Of a stretch of 64,000 nucleotides of DNA, positions 24,009 through 30,088 are shown piece by piece. Source of the DNA: Streptomyces sp. HNM0574 (GTDB taxonomy: Bacteria; Actinomycetota; Actinomycetes; Streptomycetales; Streptomycetaceae); NCBI RefSeq assembly GCF_012726235.1, contig NZ_JAASAH010000011.1:1-64000 (forward strand), written 5' to 3'. Position numbers and translations under genes: made by a program. The first letter of the stretch is position 1, and each line of letters opens with the position of its first letter. Below the pieces are notes generated by a model, which made no database searches, was not told the origin of the DNA, and saw only the letters and a program-made list of their open reading frames with translations.

Positions 24009-24500
24009 TCAGGTTTCCCCGGTGCCAGGGTCCGGGGCCGGCTCGTAGGTGTCCTCGTCGACGATGTGCACCGCCGCCTCCTCCGCCGAGGCCGCGGCGC
24101 CGTCGACGCCGATGTCGCTGGCGACGAGGGTGGCCTCGGCGTCCTCGTGGGTGCCCTCGTCGGGCGAGACGAGGCGGCCGGCTCGGGCGGCGCCGACCTC
24201 CGCGTCCAGGGGTTCGCCGTCGGTGTCCGAGGTGTCGCCGACGCCGTCGCCCTCGGGCACGGTGATGTCCGGCTCCTCCTCGGCGAGCAGCTCGTCGAGG
24301 CTCTCGCCGCGCTGCCGCTCGGCCGCCGTGACGCCGTACCGGACGGCCGGGGAGGGCCGCTCGGGCGGCGAGTACCCCTCGTCGTACGGGTCCGCGCCGC
24401 GGATCAGGGTGTCCTCGGGTTCGAGCAGGCCCTCGTCGTCCTGCACCTCCGACCCGTCCGGCTGGTAGACGTCGTCGCCTCGTGCTCCGTCGCGATCCAC
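24009..24500 (-). CDS. DUF5709 domain protein, acidic
   Basis: 163 residues using GTG 24500 (VDRDGARGDD), with GGGAGG just upstream; an earlier ATG at 24560 lacks support. It is soluble and strongly acidic. The conserved core DVYQPDGSEVQDDEGLLEPEDTLIRG, PYDEGYSPPERP, AVRYGVTAAERQRGESLDELLAEEEPD matches the actinobacterial DUF5709 family. Function unknown. Confidence 0.82.
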   Translation of the reverse strand: MDRDGARGDDVYQPDGSEVQDDEGLLEPEDTLIRGADPYDEGYSPPERPSPAVRYGVTAAERQRGESLDELLAEEEPDITVPEGDGVGDTSDTDGEPLDAEVGAARAGRLVSPDEGTHEDAEATLVASDIGVDGAAASAEEAAVHIVDEDTYEPAPDPGTGET

Positions 24501-24663
24501 CGTTGCCTCCCGGGTGCTGTGCGGCCGTCGAGCGGCGCGCGGTCCGACAGCCAGCCTCACGCCCCGGCGGGCACACCAGCCATCGCAGGCCCCCCGTACG
24601 GGGGAGCCGGGGCCCGGGAGGCGCCCCCGCGGACGGGCCGCGGGGGCCGTGCCCCGGGCGGGA

Positions 24664-25197
24664 TCAGGCGTCCGGTTCCGGGGTGGTGAAGTACGCGGCG
24701 AAGGCGGTGACGATGCCGCTCTCGCTGATCAGGCCGTCGGCGTCGGTGCCGAGGGCGCGGGCCGCCTCGCCGGCGACCTCCTCCGGTACGCCCAGCGCGC
24801 GGAGGGCGCGGGCCGCCTCCTCGGGGGCGACGCGGCCGTCGCCGTCACTGTCCGCGAGGGCCAGCACGGCGTGCAGGAAGGGGCGGGCGATCTCGGCGAA
24901 GCGTCCCGCGTTGTCGCGCAGCCGCTTCACCGCGCTGCCCACGAACTCTTCCCTGGTGATGCGCTGGTCGCCGTCGTGGTCCGCGATTCCGGCCATGCCC
25001 TGCCAGAACGCCTCGGCGCCGAGGAGCAGGGCCTGGCCCTGCTCCGAGCGGGCCGTGACCCCGAACTCGGTGCGGACGGCGGCGGCCGCCGTCGTGAAGT
25101 CCTCGCGGGATATGTAGCCGTTGCCGTCCTGGTCGAAGGAGGCGAACCGGGCGGCGATCTTACGCTCGTACTCGATGGAGTCCATGCCGTTGCGCAC
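24664..25197 (-). CDS. Calmodulin-like EF-hand calcium-binding protein
   Basis: 177 residues from GTG 25197; ATG 25185 (MDSIEYERK) is a possible alternative. Three good EF-hand loops are visible: DQDGNGYISREDF (about 22-34), DHDGDQRITREEF (about 74-86) and DSDGDGRVAPEEA (about 116-128). A fourth is degenerate (GTDADGLISESG). The arrangement is that of the calerythrin/CabA type of actinobacterial calcium-binding proteins. No signal peptide, so it is a cytosolic calcium buffer or sensor. It is monocistronic, and no calcium transporter is adjacent. Confidence 0.88.
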   Translation of the reverse strand: MRNGMDSIEYERKIAARFASFDQDGNGYISREDFTTAAAAVRTEFGVTARSEQGQALLLGAEAFWQGMAGIADHDGDQRITREEFVGSAVKRLRDNAGRFAEIARPFLHAVLALADSDGDGRVAPEEAARALRALGVPEEVAGEAARALGTDADGLISESGIVTAFAAYFTTPEPDA

Positions 25198-25382
25198 CGT
25201 CTCACTGTCGGGTCGGGTCCGTTCGCTTCGCAGCGTACGACGTACGGCGCCGGGGGGAACCGGAAACGGCCGGGCAGGTGGCGCACTGTCAGGTATCTCA
25301 CCGGCAGGCTCCGGCGCTCACCGGCGCACACGCCCGCGCCCGGTGCGCGCCGCGGCCCGACTGCCCGGCGGGCGGCGGGTGT

Positions 25383-25835
25383 TCAGGTCCCGGTGGGGAC
25401 GCGGCGGTAGACGGTGCTGAGGAGTTGGTCCTTCGCGGGGCCGCGCACCCGCCAGCGCAGGTGCCACTCGGCGGGCGAGACGACGGTGAACGTGCCCTCG
25501 TAGTGGTCGCGTCCGCAGGGGTGGTGGGCGTGCCAGGTGCCGGTGCGCAGGTCGAGCCGGTGGAAGGGGCGGCCGTCGGCGAAGCTGACCTCGGCGGTGC
25601 CGTCGGGGAGCGCGTCGAGGCGGAGGGTGCGCCGCGCGTCGTTGCGTACCCCGTTCCACTCCAGGACGCCGTCCTCCTCGTGCAGCCAACGCCCGTCGGC
25701 CGGCTGCCGGAAGACGGCGGTCCCGGTGAAGTGCCCCGCGCCGCCCGAGGCGTCGTCGCGCAGCCGCCGCCGCACGCTCCAGCGGCCGGCGAGGTAGCCG
25801 AGGGTGTCGGGCACGGGGTGGGGCTGCGCGGGCAT
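25383..25835 (-). CDS. DUF6314 family protein
   Basis: 150 residues from ATG 25835. A small beta-rich protein (LGYLAGRWSVRRRLRDDASGGAGHFTGTAVFRQP, LEWNGVRNDARRTLRLDALPDGTAEVSFADGRPFHRLDLRTGTWHAHHPCGRDHYEGTFTVVSPAEWHLRWRVRGPAKDQLLSTVYRR). The pattern of a lipocalin/FABP-like barrel ending in HYEGTF...W.W.V.GP.KD is that of DUF6314. Function unknown. Confidence 0.78.
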   Translation of the reverse strand: MPAQPHPVPDTLGYLAGRWSVRRRLRDDASGGAGHFTGTAVFRQPADGRWLHEEDGVLEWNGVRNDARRTLRLDALPDGTAEVSFADGRPFHRLDLRTGTWHAHHPCGRDHYEGTFTVVSPAEWHLRWRVRGPAKDQLLSTVYRRVPTGT

Positions 25836-26322
25836 GCGGCCAGTCTCGCAGCCGGCCGGGGTGCGCCTGGAGGGGGCGGGGCGGCGGGAGTTGGTGACGG
25901 GCCGTGCGGGCCCGGGTGCCGACGGCCCGTGCGCGGGCCCGGCGGCGTGGGGATCGTCACGCCGGTGGGGTGGCGTGGGCGGGGTGCGGGGCGCCCGGAG
26001 CGGGGGCCTAGGGCGGGTGGTGCGGGCCTGCCGGGGCGCCGTGCCGGGGCGGAGGGGGGCGTGGGGCGTGGTGGGGGCGGGGAGGGTACACCACGTGCGC
26101 GGGGGACATTTTCGGTCAGCGAGGCGAAATTTGACCCTGGCCTCCGGCGAATAGCAGGCTCCCGTGCGACAAGCGCACATGACACCCGACGGACGCGCGC
26201 ACCGTCCCGCCCAGGGAGCGCAGGAGACAGCCTCCGCGTCCCGGCCGCGTCCGGTACGGAACCGCGCGCGTCCTTGCCCGTGTGTCCTCCGAGTGCGGAT
26301 GCATCCCACAGCAAGGACCAAC
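25836..26322. other. Intergenic region upstream of the BCCT gene
   Basis: About 490 bases. The left part is featureless G-rich DNA. Around 26108-26136 there are two crossing inverted repeats: TTTCG (26110-26114) with CGAAA (26125-26129), and GGTCA (26115-26119) with TGACC (26132-26136). The second arm overlaps a possible -35 TTGACC (26131-26136). I see no gene here; an in-frame upstream extension of the BCCT gene to 26164 is unlikely. Confidence 0.45.
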
Positions 26323-27993
26323 ATGCCGACCCCCCATGCCCGGACCGCCGACGACGCCACGCGCGCCGCGGCCCCCGCCGACGGCGAAGGGCGCCAGGAC
26401 GACCGGGAGGACCCGGACGGCGGGGCCCCCGACCCCGACGGACCGTCCGGCTCAGCCCCGTCCCGACGGGACGGGAGACGCACCGATCTGCCCGTGCTCG
26501 CCATCAGCGGCGGGCTGCTCGTCGCGTTCGTCGTCGCCTCGCTGATCAACCCGTCCGGCACGGGCAGCGTCGTGAGCACCGTCTTCTCCTTCGCGGCCCG
26601 CTGGTTCGGCCCGCTGTGGCAGGTGCTGCTGCTCGGCACCTTCGCGGTCGCCCTGTGGCTGGGCTTCTCCCGGTACGGGCGGGTGCGGCTGGGCGGCGCG
26701 GGTGCGCGTCCCGAGTACGGGCGGTTCCAGTGGATCGCCATGATCATGTGCACCCTGCTCGCGGGCGGCGGCGTCTTCTTCGCCGCCGGTGAGCCGGTGC
26801 AGCACTACGTCCAGACGCCGCCGTTCTACGAGGGCGTGGAGGCCGGTTCGCAGGCGGCGGCCGAGTCGGCGCTCTCGCAGAGCTTCGCGCACTGGGGCTT
26901 CCTCGCCTGGGCCGTGCTGGGCACGCTCGCCTCCGTCGTGATGATCCGGGGCGAGGAGCGCGGCATGCCGCTGCGCCCGCGCACCCTGCTGTACCCGCTG
27001 CTGGGCGAGCGCGTGCGGGACTCGAAGCTGGGCTCGGCGGTGGACGTCGTCTGCATCATCGCCGTCGTGGCGGGCACGGTCGGCCCGATCGGTTTCCTCG
27101 GCCTCCAGGTCAGCTACGGGCTGTCGCAGGTGTTCGGCATCCCGAACGGCTACCCGGTGCAGCTGTCCGTCATCGTGCTGCTCACGGTGGTGGCCGTGCT
27201 GTCGGTGGTCAGCGGCATCGGCAAGGGCATCCAGTTCTTCAGCAAGCTCAACGTCTGGCTGGCCGTCGTGCTGATGGCCGTCTTCCTGGTGCTGGGCTCC
27301 GTCGGCTTCGTGATGGACTCCTTCCTCGGCGGACTCGGCCAGTACGTCCGGGACTTCGTGCCGCTCGCGCTCAACCGGGGCGACCACGAGTGGCTCGGCT
27401 CCTGGACGGTGTTCTTCTTCGGCTGGTTCCTCGGCTACGGACCGCTGATGGCGATCTTCGTGGCCCGGATCTCGCGCGGCCGCACGCTGCGGGACCTGGT
27501 GGTCTCCACGGCCGTCATCCCGCCGCTGGCCACCATGTTCTGGTTCACCGTGTTCGGCGGGACGGGCATCTACCTGGAGCAGCAGAACCCGGGGTCGATC
27601 TCCGGGCCGCTGAAGTCGGTCGGCATGGACGCGGCGGTGATCTCGGTGGCGGAACGGCTGCCGTTCGGCGCGGTGATCACGGTGGCGCTGCTGTTCCTCA
27701 CCCTGACCTTCGTGGTGACGACCACCGACTCGATGTCGTACAGCATCTCGGCGGCCGGTACGCGCTCCGGGGAGCCGACGCCGCTGGTGCGCGCCTTCTG
27801 GGGGCTGCTGATGGGCGCGGCGGCTGCCGTGCTGATCCTGGTCGGGGACGGCGGGATCTCCGCCTTGCAGTCGTTCATCGTCGTGACGGCGGTGCCGGTC
27901 GGCTTCATCATGCTGCCGACGCTGTGGACGGCGCCGCGCCTGGCCAAGGAGATGGCCGCCGAGCAGGGTGTGGTGCCCGGACGCGAGCGGTGA
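26323..27993 (+). CDS. BCCT-family transporter (betaine/choline/carnitine type, divergent substrate box)
   Basis: 556 residues from ATG 26323, with AAGGA upstream. A 60-residue acidic N-terminal tail precedes about 12 membrane helices. Family landmarks are GGGVFFAAGEPVQHYVQ in helix 4, IGKGIQFFSKLNVWLA, WTVFFFGWFLGYGPLMAIFVARISRGRTLRDLV in helix 8, and FVVTTTDSMSYSISAAGT. In typical betaine carriers the helix-8 segment has several Trp residues (YWAWWISWSP) that bind the quaternary amine. Here only one remains, so the substrate may differ. A strong terminator follows, so it is a single-gene unit. Confidence 0.88.
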   Translation: MPTPHARTADDATRAAAPADGEGRQDDREDPDGGAPDPDGPSGSAPSRRDGRRTDLPVLAISGGLLVAFVVASLINPSGTGSVVSTVFSFAARWFGPLWQVLLLGTFAVALWLGFSRYGRVRLGGAGARPEYGRFQWIAMIMCTLLAGGGVFFAAGEPVQHYVQTPPFYEGVEAGSQAAAESALSQSFAHWGFLAWAVLGTLASVVMIRGEERGMPLRPRTLLYPLLGERVRDSKLGSAVDVVCIIAVVAGTVGPIGFLGLQVSYGLSQVFGIPNGYPVQLSVIVLLTVVAVLSVVSGIGKGIQFFSKLNVWLAVVLMAVFLVLGSVGFVMDSFLGGLGQYVRDFVPLALNRGDHEWLGSWTVFFFGWFLGYGPLMAIFVARISRGRTLRDLVVSTAVIPPLATMFWFTVFGGTGIYLEQQNPGSISGPLKSVGMDAAVISVAERLPFGAVITVALLFLTLTFVVTTTDSMSYSISAAGTRSGEPTPLVRAFWGLLMGAAAAVLILVGDGGISALQSFIVVTAVPVGFIMLPTLWTAPRLAKEMAAEQGVVPGRER

Positions 27994-28026
27994 CGGGCGG
28001 GGGCGCGGCCCCCTGACCCGGCCCGT

Positions 28027-28064
28027 CGAACGGCCCGTCGGACTCCGGTCCGGCGGGCCGTTCG
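28027..28064 (+). terminator. Terminator after the BCCT gene
   Basis: A 17-base stem with one wobble (CGAACGGCCCGTCGGAC / GTCCGGCGGGCCGTTCG) and a TCCG loop, 33 bases after the stop. Confidence 0.8.
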
Positions 28065-28922
28065 CGTACCCGCTCCCCCGGCTCCGGGGCCGCGCATTCA
28101 TCGTTCGCGGAGGTCTTCCGGGGGCGGGCGGCTTCCGGTGTTTCCGCGCGGTTTCCTGGTGCGCCAGGTCATGAAAAACGGGACATCCGCGACCCGGGAC
28201 GGATTCTGGCGCGATTTTCCACGGTCCGCATTACCCGCAGTATCCACCCCGCAGCACTCCGCGATGGATTTCTCCGTGAAGGGCCGCGGAGCCCCCCTTT
28301 GACACATTCACTGTCGCGCCGCACGGCATTCCGGACGGGAATTTGAACCCTGTTCACTTTCCCGGACCGGAAAGCGTGCCCGGAGCAACCTCTTTCGCCG
28401 GCGGCACGTCTCCCCAGGTGGCGCGGCCCGGGTTCCGCCTCCGCCTCCCGTCGCCGCCGGGCCGGGCCCCCGGACGGGCGACGGGCCCGTACGCACAGCA
28501 CGTCACGGGGCCTGTCAGCGCGTTCAGGGAATCTCCACACAGCATGCGCAGGCGCGGCACACCGCGTTCCGCACGCTCGCGCAGGTGTGCGTACGCGGGT
28601 CTTTTCCGGCGGGAGTGTCCGCAATGGACGGCCCTCGCGGAACGCTTCGTGCCGCGTACCGCTGAAGACGCTGTGAAGGCGTCGGCACGAATTCGTGGAG
28701 CTGCTGCACATCACCGGAGTCGGGTGTAGGAATACTTCCCCGTAAGGCAGTTGGCCGATTGGTCATGCGGCCCGTGCTCATGCTTTGCTCTTGCGCGATG
28801 CGGGAGTTGTAAGAACGGTTCCCGGTTTTCCGGTGCCTGACTGCCGCTCGACGACCGGATCGCCTTTACTGTCGACCCGGCCGTTTTTTGAACAGAACCT
28901 CTGAACAGAAGGGGAGCCCATC
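28065..28922. other. Long gene-free, less GC-rich region upstream of the leader-peptide gene
   Basis: About 860 bases, visibly richer in A/T than its surroundings, with no reading frame that shows streptomycete codon use or a ribosome site. It contains a nearly perfect palindrome CTTTCCCGGACCGGAAAG (28357-28374) and a possible ECF promoter GGAAT-N16-GTT (28729-28752). A 9-base direct repeat TGAACAGAA (28889-28897, 28902-28910) sits directly before the ribosome site of the next gene. Confidence 0.5.
28729..28752 (+). promoter_or_regulatory. Possible ECF-sigma promoter for the leader-peptide gene
   Basis: GGAAT (28729-28733), 16-base spacer, GTT (28750-28752), the general layout of streptomycete ECF promoters such as SigE. 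It would give a leader of roughly 160 bases. Weak evidence. Confidence 0.25.
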
Positions 28923-29117
28923 ATGGACTTCACTCCGCAGGTTGAGACCGCCGAGATCGCCGACGCCGACCTGGACGCCGTGTCCGGCGGCCTCGTCGGT
29001 GGCGTCGTGGGCGAGACCCTCGGCACCGTCACCGGCACCGTCGACTCCGTCACCGGCACCGTCTCGCAGACGACCGGCGTCGACACCTCCGCCGTCACCG
29101 GCCTCGCCGGCCTCTGA
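28923..29117 (+). CDS. Double-glycine-leader peptide precursor (NHLM/C39-exported)
   Basis: 64 residues from ATG 28923, with AGAAGGGGAG upstream. Residues 1-23 form a leader ending DADLDAVSGG, with hydrophobic residues at -4 (Val20), -7 (Leu17) and -12 (Ile12), the classic signal cut after Gly-Gly by C39 peptidases. The predicted core, residues 24-64, has 10 Thr, 9 Val and 9 Gly in 41 residues. It has no Cys, no aromatic and no basic residue, and a net negative charge. It contains TGTV-type repeats (GTVTGTVDSVTGTVS). A terminator follows at once, then the exporter genes, so it is very likely their substrate. No modification enzyme lies nearby, so the mature form may be unmodified. Function (bacteriocin, signal or surface peptide) unknown. 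Confidence 0.85.
   Translation: MDFTPQVETAEIADADLDAVSGGLVGGVVGETLGTVTGTVDSVTGTVSQTTGVDTSAVTGLAGL
29026..29063 (+). repeat. 17-base direct repeat inside the core-peptide coding region
   Basis: CCGTCACCGGCACCGTC occurs at 29026-29042 and 29047-29063 (21-base period, seven codons), encoding the repeated V-T-G-T-V. It suggests growth of the core by duplication. Confidence 0.8.
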
Positions 29118-29160
29118 GCCGACCAGTGCCGCCTGGCCGCGTAGCCAGGAGCACCACCCT

Positions 29161-29191
29161 GAGCCCCGGAGCCGTCCTGGCTCCGGGGCTC
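29161..29191 (+). terminator. Strong terminator between precursor gene and export genes
   Basis: A perfect 13-base stem (GAGCCCCGGAGCC / GGCTCCGGGGCTC) with loop GTCCT, 43 bases after the precursor stop and 90 bases before the HlyD-like start. Confidence 0.85.
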
Positions 29192-29281
29192 TCGGGCGCT
29201 GTACCGCAGCGCCCCGTACCGTCCGAGCGCTTCCGTGCCCCCGCGGGTACGTGAGACGAACGCAGTCCGAGGGATCAGTCC

Positions 29282-30088
29282 GTGCAGTTCCGTCAGAAGG
29301 CGCTCGCCAAGCTGCAGTCGCCCGAGGAGCTCGACCTTCCGGTGCGCTACGCGCGCCCGCAGGGCCGTCTGGTCCTGTGCGTGACGCTCCTGGCCATGGT
29401 CGCCGCCTGCGTGTGGGCCGTGACGGGAACGGTGACGTCCAAGCTCACCGCGCCCGCCGTCCTCACCCACCCGCAGGGGAGTTACCTGTTGCAGAGCCCC
29501 GTCGCCGGGCAGGTGACCGAGGTGCTCGCGCGCGAGGGCCAGAGCGTGCGCGAGGGCCAGCCGCTGCTGCGGGTCGAGACCCCGCGCGGCGACCGCGCCG
29601 TACGCGCCGTCGCCCCGGGACGCGTCACCACCCTGGTCGCGAAGATCGGCACGGTGGTCACCACCGGCACCGACGTGGCGACCGTCGAACGTGTGGAGCG
29701 CCGCGGCGAACCGCTGGTCGCCATGGTGTACGTGCCGGGCGCCCAGGCGTCCTCGGTGCGGGCCGGGTCGTCCGTCGACCTGACCCTGCAGTCGGTGCCC
29801 GCGCAGAGCTACGGCGTGCTGCGCGGCACGGTGAAGGCGGTGGGCGCGGCACCGCAGACCCGGGAGCAGATCACCAGCTTCCTGGGCGACCGCCAGCTCG
29901 GCGAGCAGTTCTCGCGGCGGGGCAAGCCCGTCGCGGTCCTCGTGGAGCTCAAGCGCTCCTCCGGCACCAGGTCCGGCTACGCCTGGTCCTCGGCGGACGG
30001 GCCGCCGTACCGGATCGGCTCCATGACGCAGGCCGACGCCGCGGTCCACCTCGACCCGCAGCGTCCGATCGATTGGCTCCTCCCGTGA
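29282..30088 (+). CDS. NHLM/NHLP-type peptide export protein, HlyD-like membrane fusion protein
   Basis: 268 residues from GTG 29282, with GAGGG 9 bases upstream. A short cytoplasmic start (FRQKALAKLQSPEELDLPVRYARPQGR, close to the NHLM HlyD consensus) precedes one membrane helix (about 31-50). A lipoyl/biotinyl-like fold follows: LQSPVAGQVTEVLAREGQSVREGQPLLRVETPRGDRAVRAVAPGRVTTLVAKIGTVVTTGTDVATV. A beta-barrel part follows, ending with RPIDWLLP. It should bridge the ABC exporters to the outside of the membrane. Its TGA overlaps the GTG of the C39/ABC gene, which indicates coupled translation. Confidence 0.88.
   Translation: MQFRQKALAKLQSPEELDLPVRYARPQGRLVLCVTLLAMVAACVWAVTGTVTSKLTAPAVLTHPQGSYLLQSPVAGQVTEVLAREGQSVREGQPLLRVETPRGDRAVRAVAPGRVTTLVAKIGTVVTTGTDVATVERVERRGEPLVAMVYVPGAQASSVRAGSSVDLTLQSVPAQSYGVLRGTVKAVGAAPQTREQITSFLGDRQLGEQFSRRGKPVAVLVELKRSSGTRSGYAWSSADGPPYRIGSMTQADAAVHLDPQRPIDWLLP

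Noticed and set aside
26164..26322. Longer N-terminus for the BCCT transporter
   Set aside because: The extra 53 residues are low-complexity and basic, there is no ribosome site at 26164, and AAGGA precedes the ATG at 26323.
28343..28729. 128-residue open frame in the gene-free region before the leader peptide
   Set aside because: No ribosome site, composition unlike a streptomycete protein, overlapped by equally long frames on the other strand.
28351..28900. Sigma-R promoter upstream of the leader peptide (GGAAT...GTT pairs)
   Set aside because: The spacers found (9 and 16 bases) do not match the 18-19 bases of sigma-R; the 16-base one is kept only as a weak ECF candidate.
28923..29117. 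Calling the leader peptide a lanthipeptide or sactipeptide precursor
   Set aside because: The core has no Cys, so neither lanthionine nor sulfur-alpha-carbon bridges can form, and no LanM, LanB/C or radical-SAM gene is nearby.
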